64,000 nucleotides of DNA. Source: Streptomyces achromogenes (GTDB lineage: Bacteria > Actinomycetota > Actinomycetes > Streptomycetales > Streptomycetaceae). The stretch spans positions 3,906,001-3,970,000 of the forward strand of contig NZ_JAUSYH010000001.1 in the NCBI RefSeq assembly GCF_030816715.1, written 5' to 3'. Positions 16,123 to 24,814 of this stretch are shown here, piece after piece. The position numbers were made by a program, and so were the translations under genes. Under the pieces are notes generated by a model. The model was not told the DNA's origin, did no database searches, and saw only the letters and a list, made by a program, of their open reading frames with translations. Position 1 is the stretch's first letter. Every line of letters starts with the position of its first letter.

Positions 16123-19100
16123 ATGGACGACCGCGCAGAGCACGGCGGCCCGCGTGTGCCGCGGCAGAGGCGCTCCGGCGCGGCCGGGGAGCCGGCCGAG
16201 CTGCGCTTCGATGTGCTCGGCCCGGTGCGCGCCCGGCGCGGCGAGGAACAGCTGGCCACCGGTGGTCCCCAGCAACGCGCGCTGCTGGCCGCCCTGTTGC
16301 TGCGCGAGGGCCGTACCGCGACGGCCGGCGAGCTGATCGACGCGCTGTGGGGCGAGGATCCGCCCTCGCAGGCGCTGGCGGCGGTGCGGACGTACGCCTC
16401 ACGGCTGCGCAAGGCGCTGGACCCGGGCACCCTGGTGAGCGAGTCGGGCGGATACGCCGTGCGCGGGCTGGGCGAGGGCGCCCTGGACCTGGCGCGGGCG
16501 CAGGAGTTCGCGGCGGAGGCGGACAAGGCGAGGGCCGCCGGCGACCTGGGACGGGCCCGCGAGACGCTGAACCGGGCGCTCGGCCTGTGGGACGGCGAGA
16601 CGCTGGCCGGCGTCCCCGGACCCTACGCGGAGGCGCAGCGCGTCCGTCTGGAGGAGTGGCGGCTGGGGCTGCTGGAATCCCGCCTGGACATGGACCTGGA
16701 GCAGGGCTGCCACGCCGAGGCCGTGTCGGAGCTGACCGCGCTGACGGCCGCCTACCCGCTGCGCGAGCGGCTGCGCGAACTGCTGATGCTGGCGCTGTAC
16801 CGCAGCGGCCGGCAGGCGGAGGCGCTCGCGGTCTACGCGGACACCCGGCGGCTGCTGGCGGAGGAGCTGGGCGTGGATCCGCGGGCGGGGCTGCGGGAGT
16901 TGCAGCGCCGTATCCTCCAGGCCGACCCGGAACTGGCGGAGCCGTCGGCGCCCGCGGCGGAACCGGCGGTGGTGCGGGTGCGTCCCGCGCAACTCCCGGC
17001 GACCGTGCCGGACTTCACCGGCCGGGCGGCCTTCGTGGCGGAGCTGAGCGAGGTGCTGGCGGCGGCCGGCGGCGGCGGAGCCGGCGGGGTGATGGCCGTG
17101 TCGGCCCTGGCGGGCATCGGGGGCGTGGGCAAGACGACCCTCGCGGTGCACGTGGCGCACCGGGCCCGCCCGGTCTTCCCCGACGGGCAGCTGTACGTCG
17201 ATTTGCAGGGGGCGGGGGCGCGGGCGGCGGAGCCGGAGACCGTCCTCGGCGCCTTCCTGCGCGCCCTCGGCACCGCGGAGTCGGCGGTCCCGGACTCCCT
17301 GGAGGAACGGGCGGCGCTGTACCGCTCGCTCCTGGACGGGCGCCGGATCCTGGTGCTGCTGGACAACGCGCGGGACGCCGCACAGGTGCGCCCCCTGCTG
17401 CCGGGCACGGAGGGCTGCGCGGCGCTGGTCACCTCGCGGGTGCGGATGGTGGACCTGGCCGGGGCCCACCTGGTCGACCTGGACGTGATGTCCCCGGACG
17501 AGGCGCTGGCCCTGTTCACCCGGATCGTGGGCGAGGAGCGGGTGGCGTCGGAGCGGGAGGCCGCCCTGGACGTGGTCGCGGCCTGCGGTTTCCTGCCGCT
17601 GGCCATCCGCATCGCGGCGTCCCGGCTGGCGTCCCGCCGCACCTGGACCGTCTCGGTGCTCGCCGCCAAGCTGGCCGACGAGCGGCGGCGGCTGGACGAG
17701 CTCCAGGCGGGCGACCTCGCGGTGAAGGCGACGTTCGAGCTGGGCTACGGGGCGCTGGAGCCGGCCCAGGCCCGGGCGTTCCGCCTGCTGGGCCTCGCGG
17801 ACGGCCCGGACATCTCCCTGCGGGCCGCCGCGGCGGTCCTGGACCTGCCGCCGGAGGAGGCCGAGGACCTGCTGGAGTCCCTGGTGGACACCTCCCTGCT
17901 GGAGTCCGCGGCGCCCGGCCGCTACCGGTACCACGACCTGGTCCGGCTGTACGCCCGGGCGTGCGCGGAACGCGACGAGCAGGCGTCCGGCGTGGGGGCG
18001 CCTCACACGCCTTTCGTGCAGGGAGGGAGGGAGGTGGCGATGTCGCGGCTGCTCGACTTCTATCTGGCGACCGCGACGGGCGTCTACGCGATCGAGCGGC
18101 CCGGGGAGCGGGTGCTGGACCACCTCAGCCGCGGCGACTACCCGGGGCTGACCTTCCGCGACCGGGGCCAGGCGCTGGACTGGCTGTTCACCGAGGCGAG
18201 CGGACTGCTCGCGGCGGTGCAGCAGGCCGGGACGGCGGGCATGCTGCGGCGCGCGGCCGATCTGCTCCTCGCGGCCGTCGACCTCGGGGAGTCGGGGATC
18301 AGTTCACGCCAGTACGTGCGGGCCGCCACCGCCGTCGTCGAGGCCGCCCAGCGGTCCCGGGACCCCTACGCGGAGGGCCGCGCGCGCCTGATGCACAGTC
18401 ATATTCTGGGTGTGTCGGGTCAGTTCACGGAGTCGGACCGCGAGGCGGGCGCCGCGCTGACGCTGGGCCTCGCCGCCCAGGACCCCGTGGTCTGCGCCCA
18501 GGCCCCCAACCAGCAGGGCATCATCGCCCTCTACAACGGGCGGCACGACGAGGCCGAGCAGCACCTCACGAAGGCGCTGGCCGCCTTCCGCGCCGACCGG
18601 AACACCCCGGGCGAGGCCAGCGCCCTGTGCAACCTGTCCCGGGTCCACCTGGCGACCGGCCGCACCGAGAGCGCCGTGTCCCTGGCCCGGCAGGGCGTCA
18701 CCATCTACGAGCGCGACGACACCGGCATGGCGCTGCGCCTGGCCAACGGGAAGTACGCACTGGGACTGGCCCTGACCAGCGCCGGCGAGATCAAGCCGGC
18801 GCTTCGGGCGCTCACCGACGCGCTCGGCATGTTCCAGGACGCCCGGCAGCAACTGTGGCACGGCATGACCCTGTTCCGGCTCGCCGAGCTGCACCTCGCC
18901 GACCACTGCCCGGCCCGCGCCGCGGCCTGCGCCGAACAGGCCCTCGCCGTCCTGCACGGCATCGGCGGGGACTGGCGGCGCGCCAACGTGCTCACGGCCC
19001 TCGGCCGCGGCCTGCACGGCGTCGGCCAGCTCGACCGGGCGAGGGTGTGCTGGCAGGAGGCCCTGTCGGTGTTCGAGACGTTGCGGTCCCCGGAGGCCGC

Positions 19101-19140
19101 GGACGTCCGCGCACTGCTGGCCTCGGCGCCGGTGGGGTGA
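16123..19140 (+). CDS. afsR: AfsR, SARP-type transcriptional activator with NB-ARC and TPR domains
   Basis: 1005 residues from the ATG at 16123, preceded by AAGGGGAG. Domains in order: winged-helix OmpR-like DNA-binding domain (about 25-115), bacterial transcriptional activator domain (about 120-265), NB-ARC ATPase with P-loop GIGGVGKTT (about 331-339) and the VLLDNARDAAQVRPLLPG region, then TPR-like helices to the C-terminus. Length and architecture match AfsR (993 residues in S. coelicolor), which is phosphorylated by AfsK and activates afsS to stimulate actinorhodin and undecylprodigiosin synthesis. The afsS gene lies directly downstream and afsK 6 kb further on, supporting the assignment. 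Confidence 0.95.
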   Translation: MDDRAEHGGPRVPRQRRSGAAGEPAELRFDVLGPVRARRGEEQLATGGPQQRALLAALLLREGRTATAGELIDALWGEDPPSQALAAVRTYASRLRKALDPGTLVSESGGYAVRGLGEGALDLARAQEFAAEADKARAAGDLGRARETLNRALGLWDGETLAGVPGPYAEAQRVRLEEWRLGLLESRLDMDLEQGCHAEAVSELTALTAAYPLRERLRELLMLALYRSGRQAEALAVYADTRRLLAEELGVDPRAGLRELQRRILQADPELAEPSAPAAEPAVVRVRPAQLPATVPDFTGRAAFVAELSEVLAAAGGGGAGGVMAVSALAGIGGVGKTTLAVHVAHRARPVFPDGQLYVDLQGAGARAAEPETVLGAFLRALGTAESAVPDSLEERAALYRSLLDGRRILVLLDNARDAAQVRPLLPGTEGCAALVTSRVRMVDLAGAHLVDLDVMSPDEALALFTRIVGEERVASEREAALDVVAACGFLPLAIRIAASRLASRRTWTVSVLAAKLADERRRLDELQAGDLAVKATFELGYGALEPAQARAFRLLGLADGPDISLRAAAAVLDLPPEEAEDLLESLVDTSLLESAAPGRYRYHDLVRLYARACAERDEQASGVGAPHTPFVQGGREVAMSRLLDFYLATATGVYAIERPGERVLDHLSRGDYPGLTFRDRGQALDWLFTEASGLLAAVQQAGTAGMLRRAADLLLAAVDLGESGISSRQYVRAATAVVEAAQRSRDPYAEGRARLMHSHILGVSGQFTESDREAGAALTLGLAAQDPVVCAQAPNQQGIIALYNGRHDEAEQHLTKALAAFRADRNTPGEASALCNLSRVHLATGRTESAVSLARQGVTIYERDDTGMALRLANGKYALGLALTSAGEIKPALRALTDALGMFQDARQQLWHGMTLFRLAELHLADHCPARAAACAEQALAVLHGIGGDWRRANVLTALGRGLHGVGQLDRARVCWQEALSVFETLRSPEAADVRALLASAPVG

Positions 19141-19271
19141 CGGGCCGCACGGGGCGTCCGTACCGCCGTGCCGGGCGGGGTCCGACCGACTCGGGGAATG
19201 CTCGCCCGACGGCCACGGGGGGGCTGGTCCGACGGTCCGAGGGGCGTCCGTCCGACGGTTTTCCGAAAGGC

Positions 19272-19289
19272 GTTCATCGTTTGTTTATC
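19272..19289 (+). promoter_or_regulatory. direct repeat resembling an AfsR/PhoP operator upstream of afsS
   Basis: GTTCATC (19272-19278) and GTTTATC (19283-19289) repeat at an 11-bp period in the 368-bp afsR-afsS gap. In S. coelicolor AfsR and PhoP are reported to compete for overlapping 11-bp direct-repeat sites in the afsS promoter, and PHO boxes have a GTTCACC-like core. The site is 220 bp from the afsS start, so the mRNA would have a long leader. The identification rests on repeat shape only. Confidence 0.5.
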
Positions 19290-19417
19290 GCCGTCCGGCA
19301 CTGTCAGTTGGGCCGGACCGTCGCGTCGGGGGGCAGACGGCTCGGTACGACGGCCGTACCAGTGGGCGGGGGTCCTGTGCATCAGGCCACGGGACACCGC
19401 CTAGGGTGAACGGCCTT

Positions 19418-19465
19418 GCGGGACCCGCCCGGCAATCCACGGGGGAACTGCCGGGCGGGTCCCGC
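19418..19465 (+). promoter_or_regulatory. 17-bp perfect hairpin in the afsS leader
   Basis: The arms 19418-19434 and 19449-19465 are perfectly complementary over 17 bp with a 14-nt loop. It lies 43 bp before the afsS start codon. It could end transcription coming from afsR, attenuate afsS, or protect its leader. No T run follows it. Confidence 0.6.
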
Positions 19466-19508
19466 CCCACTCCGCTCCGTCCTGCCTCACGTTCCTAGGA
19501 GTCACCTC

Positions 19509-19706
19509 ATGGCCGACAACACAGGCACCGTCAAGCCCGCCGACTTCCACGCGACCAGCGAGAAGGCCGAGGCCCCGGCCGTCGTCACCGAGTCGAAGCC
19601 GGCCGCCGAGGCCGCCGGCGAGGAGATCACCACCAAGGACTTCCACGCCACGACCGAGCCGCTGAACAAGCCGGCCGACTTCCACGCGACCGACGAGAAG
19701 GCCTGA
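19509..19706 (+). CDS. afsS: AfsS (AfsR2), small activator of secondary metabolism
   Basis: 65 residues from an ATG preceded by AGGAG. The sequence contains three copies of a DFHAT motif, at about residues 12, 44 and 57, two of them in the longer form KPADFHAT. This small, repetitive, acidic protein and its place directly after afsR identify AfsS, reported as a 63-residue protein in S. coelicolor that raises antibiotic production when overexpressed. It is transcribed from its own AfsR-dependent promoter. How it acts on gene expression is not resolved from sequence. A perfect hairpin precedes it and a strong terminator follows. Confidence 0.93.
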   Translation: MADNTGTVKPADFHATSEKAEAPAVVTESKPAAEAAGEEITTKDFHATTEPLNKPADFHATDEKA

Positions 19707-19729
19707 CACAGAGCCACATCGCACGGGGA

Positions 19730-19768
19730 TCGGCCGCGGCGGCGCGGAGGGGGAGCCGCCGCGGCCGA
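19730..19768 (+). terminator. hairpin terminator after afsS
   Basis: A perfect 14-bp stem (TCGGCCGCGGCGGC with GCCGCCGCGGCCGA) with an 11-nt loop starts 24 bp after the afsS stop codon. Confidence 0.8.
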
Positions 19769-19796
19769 GGCGCGTCCGCAGCCGGGCGGCGGCAGG

Positions 19797-20010
19797 TCAC
19801 GCCACCGTGTAATGCGTGTCCCCGAAGTCCGCGACGATCCCGAGTTCGCCGCCCGGGGCCCGCACAGGGGAGCGCAGGCGACCTCCGTGCGATCGATCTC
19901 CCCGTGCTCGATCGCCGAGATCCGAGGGGTCGAAACCCCCATGGAGTCGGCGACGTCCCGCTGGGTGAGATCCTGCGAGGATCGACTCCGCCGGGCGGGA
20001 TGTGTGCCCG
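19797..20010 (-). pseudogene. remnant of an XRE-type helix-turn-helix regulator
   Basis: On the minus strand one frame encodes DLTQRDVADSMGVSTPRISA, a clear XRE helix-turn-helix, followed by IEHGEIDRTEV. Another frame then encodes GELGIVADFGDTHYTVA and a stop, the usual C-terminus of small HigA-like regulators. No single frame joins them and the start is missing, so the gene is broken by at least one frameshift and probably a small deletion. Such regulators often pair with toxins, but no toxin gene is next to it. It sits exactly between the afs core and the acyl-CoA module. Confidence 0.65.
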
Positions 20011-20014
20011 TTCA

Positions 20015-21691
20015 CTACCCGGAGCGACGCCCTCCCAGCCGCCGCAGCTCGCCCTTCAGGACCTTGCCGCCGGCGTTGCGCGGGAGGGCGCTCACGAACT
20101 CCACCGACCTCGGCACCTTGTAGTTCGCCATCTCGCGCCGGGACCAGGCGATCAGGTCGTCGGACGTGGCCACCGCGCCCGGCCGCCGCACCACGTACGC
20201 CCTGCCCACCTCGCCCAGGCGGGGGTCGGGCACGCCGATCACGGCGACGTCGGCGACGTCCGGGTGCAGGCCGAGGAGTTGCTCGATCTCCGCCGGGTAG
20301 GCGTTGAAGCCGCCGACGATGAACATGTCCTTGATCCGGTCGGTGATGCGCAGGTTGCCCGCCGCGTCCAGGACGCCCACGTCGCCCGTGCGCAGCCAGC
20401 CCTCGGGGGTCAGCGCCTGCGCCGTCGCCGCCGGGTCCTCGTAGTAGCCGCGCATCACGTGGAAGCCCCGGACCAGCACCTCGCCGGGCTCCCCCGGCGC
20501 CGCGTCCACCCGTAGCTCGGTGCCCGGGATCGCTCGGCCCGAGGTGGCGGCGACGACCGTGGGGTCGTCACCGCGGCGGCACATCGTGACGACGCCGCTC
20601 GCCTCCGAGAGGCCGTACGCGGTGAGGACGGTCTCCACGCCCAGTTCGCCCCGCAGCCGTTCGACGAGCCGCAGCGGCACCACCGCCGCGCCCGTCACCA
20701 CCAGCCGCAGCGCCGAGAGGTCGTGCCTGTCCCGGGACGCGTGGTCCAGGAGCGACTGGTGCAGGGTCGGCGGCCCCGGCAGCACCGACACCCGCTCCGC
20801 GGCCACGTTCGCCAGCACCGTGTCCACGTCGAACACCGGCTGCGGGATCATCGTCGCGCCCCGCATCAGGCAGGCGATCACGCCGGCCTTGTAGCCGAAG
20901 GTGTGGAAGAACGGGTTCACGATCAGGTAGCGGTCGCCGTGCCGCAGCCCGGCCAGGTCGGTCCAGATCCCGTACGCCCGCAGGGTCTGTGCGTGCGTGA
21001 TCACCACGCCCTTGGGGCGGCCCGTCGTGCCCGAGGTGAAGACGATGTCCGACGGGTCCTCCCCGCGCACCGCGTCCCCCCGCGCCCGCACCTGCGCCCG
21101 CCCGACCCCCTCCCCGCTCGCCAGGAAGTCCTTCCAGGCCCGGAAATCGGCCGGGGCGTCGTCGGAGAGGACGACCACCTGTTGCAGGGCGGGCAGCCCG
21201 GGCAGCGGCCCCGGACCGGCGAGAGCTCCTTCGCCCTCGGCGACCTCACTCCCGGTCCCCTCGCCCGCCGCCCGCCGCAGCGAAGCCACGTACGACGTGC
21301 CGAGGAAGGTTCCCGTCACGAACAGCAGCCGCGCCCCGCTCCGCCGCAGCACGTCCGCCGCCTCGACGCCCTTGAAGCGGGTGTTGACCGGGACCAGGAC
21401 GGCCCCTGCCGACACCGCGCCCAGCGCCGCGACGATCCAGTCCAGCGAGTTCGGCGCCCAGATGCCGACCCGGTCGCCCGTCTCGACCCCGTTCGCCAGG
21501 CAGGCCGCGGCCGCACGCTCGACCCGGGCGCCGAGCTCCGCGTAGCTGATCCGGGTGCGGCCCTCGACCACCGCCTCGGCGTCCGCGTACCGCTCGGCCG
21601 CCGCGCGCACCAGCCCCGGGATGCTGCCCCACTCCACGTCTCCGCGCATCACGTCCGCGTCATCGCGCATCACGTCCGCGTCATCGCGCAT
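20015..21691 (-). CDS. AMP-forming acyl-CoA synthetase (FadD3-like)
   Basis: 558 residues from the ATG at 21691, chosen because GGGAGGGAGG lies five bases upstream; an upstream ATG at 21724 would start only 3 bp from an operator. ANL-superfamily motifs: P-loop FTSGTTGRPKGVVITH, YGLSE, GWLRTGDVG, and the hinge RIKDMFIVGGFNAYPAEIE with catalytic Lys in GGKVLKGELRRL. It activates a carboxylic acid to its CoA thioester for beta-oxidation-like breakdown. It resembles FadD3-type and medium/ring-substituted acid ligases. Divergent from the thiolase-DUF35-hydratase operon and sharing its two operators. The N-terminus carries a tandem 21-bp repeat (MRDDADV). Confidence 0.9.
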   Translation of the reverse strand: MRDDADVMRDDADVMRGDVEWGSIPGLVRAAAERYADAEAVVEGRTRISYAELGARVERAAAACLANGVETGDRVGIWAPNSLDWIVAALGAVSAGAVLVPVNTRFKGVEAADVLRRSGARLLFVTGTFLGTSYVASLRRAAGEGTGSEVAEGEGALAGPGPLPGLPALQQVVVLSDDAPADFRAWKDFLASGEGVGRAQVRARGDAVRGEDPSDIVFTSGTTGRPKGVVITHAQTLRAYGIWTDLAGLRHGDRYLIVNPFFHTFGYKAGVIACLMRGATMIPQPVFDVDTVLANVAAERVSVLPGPPTLHQSLLDHASRDRHDLSALRLVVTGAAVVPLRLVERLRGELGVETVLTAYGLSEASGVVTMCRRGDDPTVVAATSGRAIPGTELRVDAAPGEPGEVLVRGFHVMRGYYEDPAATAQALTPEGWLRTGDVGVLDAAGNLRITDRIKDMFIVGGFNAYPAEIEQLLGLHPDVADVAVIGVPDPRLGEVGRAYVVRRPGAVATSDDLIAWSRREMANYKVPRSVEFVSALPRNAGGKVLKGELRRLGGRRSG

Positions 21692-21727
21692 CACGGCCTC
21701 CCTCCCTGCCAGTAGCCGAGCCATTAG

Positions 21728-21742
21728 CTGACTACCCGTCAG
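21728..21742. promoter_or_regulatory. CTGAC-N5-GTCAG operator, site 4
   Basis: CTGACTACCCGTCAG lies in the divergent promoter region between the acyl-CoA synthetase and the thiolase-like gene. Confidence 0.7.
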
Positions 21743-21754
21743 ATTAGCGGTAGC

Positions 21755-21769
21755 CTGACGGACTGTCAG
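21755..21769. promoter_or_regulatory. CTGAC-N5-GTCAG operator, site 5
   Basis: CTGACGGACTGTCAG has its centre 27 bp from site 4 and lies 32 bp upstream of the thiolase-like GTG start. The two sites can serve both divergent promoters. Confidence 0.7.
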
Positions 21770-21801
21770 CCGCCATTTCGCATCGCGGAGGTGCGTGCAG
21801 C

Positions 21802-22947
21802 GTGACCCTCAAGGACGCCACCGCCATCGTCGGCATCGGCCAGACCGCGTTCGCCAAGCACCTCCCGGAGTCGGAGCGGGCCCTCGCCTGCCGGGCCGTC
21901 CTCGCCGCCCTCGACGACGCCGGGATCGACCCGGGCGAGGTCGACGCCCTCGCCTCCTACACCATGGAGGAGACCGACGAGGTCGAGCTGGCGAAGGCCG
22001 TCGGCTTCGGGGACCTGACCTACTTCAGCAAGGTCGGCTTCGGCGGCGGCGGTTCCTGCGCCACCGTCGCGCACCTCGCCGCCGCCATCGCCGCCGGACA
22101 GGCCACCGTGGGCGTCGCCTGGCGCTCGCGCAAGCGGGGCAGCGGGCCGCGCCCGTGGACCAACACATCCGTCCAGCTGCCCACCCCGGCCCAGTGGACG
22201 CGCCCCTTCGGCCTGCTGCGGCCCGCCGACGAGATAGCCATGCTGGCCCGCCGCTACCTCCACGAGTACGGCGCCACCCGCGACCACCTCTTCAACGTCG
22301 CGCTCGCCTGCCGCAACCGGGCCAACCGGAACCCGGCGGCGATCATGTACGACCGGCCGCTCACCCGCGAGATGTACATGACCGCCCGGTGGATCAGCGA
22401 ACCGCTCTGCCTGTACGACAACTGCCTGGAGACGGACGGGGCGCTGGCCTGCGTGATCGTCGGCAGGGAGCGGGCGCGGGACTGCCGCCGCCCGCCGGTC
22501 TACGTCCACTCCGCCGCCCAGGGCCTGCCCGCCCAGCACCACGGCATGGTCAACTACTGGAACGACGACCCGCTCACCGGGCCCGCCTGGGCGGCCGCCC
22601 GACACCTGTGGAAACACGCCGACTTCACCCCCTCCGACGTCGACGTCGCCCAGATCTACGACGCGTTCACCCCCCTGGTCCCGCTCTCCCTGGAGGGCTA
22701 CGGATTCTGCGGCCGGGGCGAGGGCGGCGCGTTCACCGAGGGGGGCGCCCTGGAGACCGGCGGACGGCTGCCCCTGAACACCGGCGGCGGCGGGCTCAGC
22801 GAGGCCTACGTCCACGGATTCAACCTCATCAACGAAGGCGTCAAGCAACTGCGCGGCACCAGCACCTCCCAGGTCCCCGGCGCCGCCACCTGCCTCGTCA
22901 CCGCCGGCGAAGGCGTCCCGACGTCCGCCCTGCTGCTCCGCAACTGA
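21802..22947 (+). CDS. thiolase-like (SCP-x/Ltp-type) protein
   Basis: 381 residues from a GTG with GGAGG nine bases upstream. It has the thiolase fold start TAIVGIGQTAFAKH, a GGGGSCATVAHLAAAIAAG segment that keeps a Cys (C86) near the classical nucleophile position, the conserved VAQIYDAF and GYGFCGRGEGGAF regions and the NTGGGGLSEAYVHG motif. This is the lipid-transfer/SCP-x branch, which includes Ltp2, a retro-aldolase acting on steroid side chains with a DUF35 partner. A DUF35 gene follows at 22971, so the pair may form a similar complex. Thiolysis or retro-aldol cleavage cannot be told apart here. Confidence 0.85.
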   Translation: MTLKDATAIVGIGQTAFAKHLPESERALACRAVLAALDDAGIDPGEVDALASYTMEETDEVELAKAVGFGDLTYFSKVGFGGGGSCATVAHLAAAIAAGQATVGVAWRSRKRGSGPRPWTNTSVQLPTPAQWTRPFGLLRPADEIAMLARRYLHEYGATRDHLFNVALACRNRANRNPAAIMYDRPLTREMYMTARWISEPLCLYDNCLETDGALACVIVGRERARDCRRPPVYVHSAAQGLPAQHHGMVNYWNDDPLTGPAWAAARHLWKHADFTPSDVDVAQIYDAFTPLVPLSLEGYGFCGRGEGGAFTEGGALETGGRLPLNTGGGGLSEAYVHGFNLINEGVKQLRGTSTSQVPGAATCLVTAGEGVPTSALLLRN

Positions 22948-22970
22948 ACGCGCCGAGGAGTCGACCCACG

Positions 22971-23387
22971 ATGCTCACCCCCGTCCCCGACGCCGACGGC
23001 GCCCCCTTCTGGGAGTACGCCGCCCGAGGCGAACTGCGTGTCCAGACCTGCGCCGACTGCGACGAGCCCCGCTTCCCGCCCCGCCCCTGCTGCCCGCACT
23101 GCCACTCGTTCGCGAGCGAGTGGCGGGCGACCTCCGGACGCGGACGGATCTGGTCCTACGTCGTCCCGCATCCGCCCCTGCTGCCCGACTACGCCGCGCA
23201 CGCCCCCTACGTCGTGCTCCTCGTCGAACTGGCCGACGCGCCCCGGATCCGGCTGGTCGGCAACCTGGTGAGCGAGCCCGGGGCGGCGCTCGGCTCCGTC
23301 CCGCCCGACCGGGTGCGCATCGGCGCCCGGGTGCAGGCCGTCTTCGGCGCGGACGGGCTTCCGCAGTGGGTCCTGGAGCGCCCGTGA
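22971..23387 (+). CDS. DUF35 OB-fold zinc-ribbon protein
   Basis: 138 residues, ATG at 22971 after GAGGAG. The N-terminal rubredoxin-like zinc ribbon has CADC (about 29-32) and CPHC (about 42-45) as the two Cys pairs. The rest is an OB-fold typical of acyl-CoA-associated DUF35 proteins. These proteins act as partners of thiolase-like or MaoC-like enzymes (for example ChsH2 with Ltp2). It sits directly after the thiolase-like gene and its stop overlaps the start of the next gene (GTGA), making a tight operon. Confidence 0.9.
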   Translation: MLTPVPDADGAPFWEYAARGELRVQTCADCDEPRFPPRPCCPHCHSFASEWRATSGRGRIWSYVVPHPPLLPDYAAHAPYVVLLVELADAPRIRLVGNLVSEPGAALGSVPPDRVRIGARVQAVFGADGLPQWVLERP

Positions 23388-24205
23388 GTGAGCCCGGGAG
23401 AGAGCCTGTGAGTGAGCCCGGGAGCGTGCCCGGGAGCGTGCGGCTGGACGTCGACGAGAAGACCGGCGTCGCCGTCGTCACCCTCGACCGGCCGGAAAGG
23501 CTCAACGCGGTCGACCTCGAGACGGCCGACGCGTTCCGGCGCATCTGGCGCGAACTGCGCTTCGACGACTCCGTGCGCGCCGTCGTCCTCACCGGGGCCG
23601 GCGGCCGGGCGTTCTCCACCGGCATCGACCGGGACGCCGTCGTGCCGCAGCCCGGCTCGCCCTTCATGCAGGACGACCCCCTGCTCACCGTCGGCCCCAA
23701 GGCGAACGACCTGTGGAAGCCGGTCGTCGCCGCGGTGGAGGGGATGGCCTGCGGGGGCGCCTACTACCTGCTCGGGGAGTGCGAGTTCGTCGTCGCGGGC
23801 GCCGACGCCGCGTTCTTCGACCCGCACACCGCCTACGGGATGGTCAGCGCGTACGAGTCGGTGCTGCTCGCGCAGCGGATGCCGTACGGGGAGGTCGCCC
23901 GGATGATGCTGATGGGCAGCGCGGAACGGATGTCCGCCCGGCGCGCGTACGAGGTCGGCCTCGTCTCCGAACTCACCGAGGCCGGGGGTGCGCTGCCGGC
24001 CGCCGTGGCCTGCGCCGCGGTCGTCGCCGGGTATCCGCCGGGCGGCGTCCAGGGCACCGTGCGGGCGCTGTGGTCGGCGCGGGAGGCGGCCCTCGCGACG
24101 GCCTTCGCGCAGGCGCCGTACCTCATCGCGCTGGGCAACCTGCCCGCCGAGCGGCAGGCGGAGCTGTTCGCCGGCCGGCGGGGCGGGGGGTTCCGGGTGC
24201 GGTGA
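23384..24205 (+). CDS. enoyl-CoA hydratase/isomerase family protein
   Basis: 273 residues if started at the GTG overlapping the DUF35 stop (GTGA). A second GTG at 23408 lies in a duplicated GTGAGTGAGCCCGGGAG stretch and is also possible. Crotonase features: LDRPERLNAVDLETADAFRRIW, oxyanion-hole region AFSTGIDRDAVV and VEGMACGGAYYLLGECEFVVAGADAAFFDPHTAYGM. The usual catalytic Glu pair is not obvious, so the reaction (hydration, isomerisation or ring/C-C hydrolysis) is open. Third gene of the operon under sites 4 and 5. Confidence 0.85.
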   Translation: MSEPGREPVSEPGSVPGSVRLDVDEKTGVAVVTLDRPERLNAVDLETADAFRRIWRELRFDDSVRAVVLTGAGGRAFSTGIDRDAVVPQPGSPFMQDDPLLTVGPKANDLWKPVVAAVEGMACGGAYYLLGECEFVVAGADAAFFDPHTAYGMVSAYESVLLAQRMPYGEVARMMLMGSAERMSARRAYEVGLVSELTEAGGALPAAVACAAVVAGYPPGGVQGTVRALWSAREAALATAFAQAPYLIALGNLPAERQAELFAGRRGGGFRVR

Positions 24206-24250
24206 GCGGCGTCAGGCCGTCAGGCCGCATTCCGTCAGGCCGTCGAGCCG
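24206..24250. repeat. short GTCAGGCC repeats between convergent genes
   Basis: GTCAGGCC or GTCAGGC occurs four times in about 40 bp between the hydratase and the converging secreted-protein gene. It has no visible coding role; slippage is the likely origin. Confidence 0.5.
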
Positions 24251-24814
24251 TCAGGCAGCCGGTGCGTACGGCTCCGGTTCGCAGTGGTCGACCTCGGCGG
24301 CGGCGGAGTCGGACAGGTCCACCCGCACCGTCGTCGTCTCGTTGCCCGCCACGTACTGCTGCGCCGTGCGCTTCGCCAGCCTGTCAGAACCGGCGTCGAG
24401 GAAGTCGACCGCCACGGTGAAGCGGCCGCCGGTCGCGTTCGGGTTGGTGATCTCGACCATGGCGTAGGGCTGGTTCTGCGAGGCGCAGCTCAGCAGCTTC
24501 ACGGTGGCGTCCCGCAGCGTCGTGGACGGGGCGGAGGAACTGGAGGAGCTGGAGGAGCTGGAGCCGCCGGACGTGCCGCCCGTGTAGTCGTCGTCGTCAT
24601 CGTCGTAGTCGCGGTAGCGCGAGCCCGACGTGCCGCCGCTCGACGACGAGGACGAGCTGTCGTGGTCCTGGCTGGAGCTGCTGCATCCGCCGCCACCGCC
24701 GTGACCGCTGCTGTGCCCGTGTCCGTGGCCCCGGCTGGTGGAGAAGCCGGTCAGCGCCAGCACCACCAGCACCGCGACCGCTGTGAACCTGAGTTTGCGC
24801 CCCCGTCGATCCAT
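24251..24814 (-). CDS. exported Ser/Gly/Asp-rich protein
   Basis: 187 residues. An arginine-rich N-terminus and hydrophobic helix (about 9-24) suggest a signal peptide or membrane anchor. Residues 28-95 are low complexity: His/Gly, then poly-Ser, then an Asp run (YRDYDDDDDDY), then poly-Ser. The C-terminal 90 residues form a compact domain with two Cys (LLSCASQNQPY and VDHCEPEPY) likely to make a disulfide, resembling small extracellular immunoglobulin-like streptomycete domains. No function can be assigned. It lies just downstream of afsK on the same strand and may be part of the ancestral afs locus. Confidence 0.7.
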   Translation of the reverse strand: MDRRGRKLRFTAVAVLVVLALTGFSTSRGHGHGHSSGHGGGGGCSSSSQDHDSSSSSSSGGTSGSRYRDYDDDDDDYTGGTSGGSSSSSSSSSSAPSTTLRDATVKLLSCASQNQPYAMVEITNPNATGGRFTVAVDFLDAGSDRLAKRTAQQYVAGNETTTVRVDLSDSAAAEVDHCEPEPYAPAA

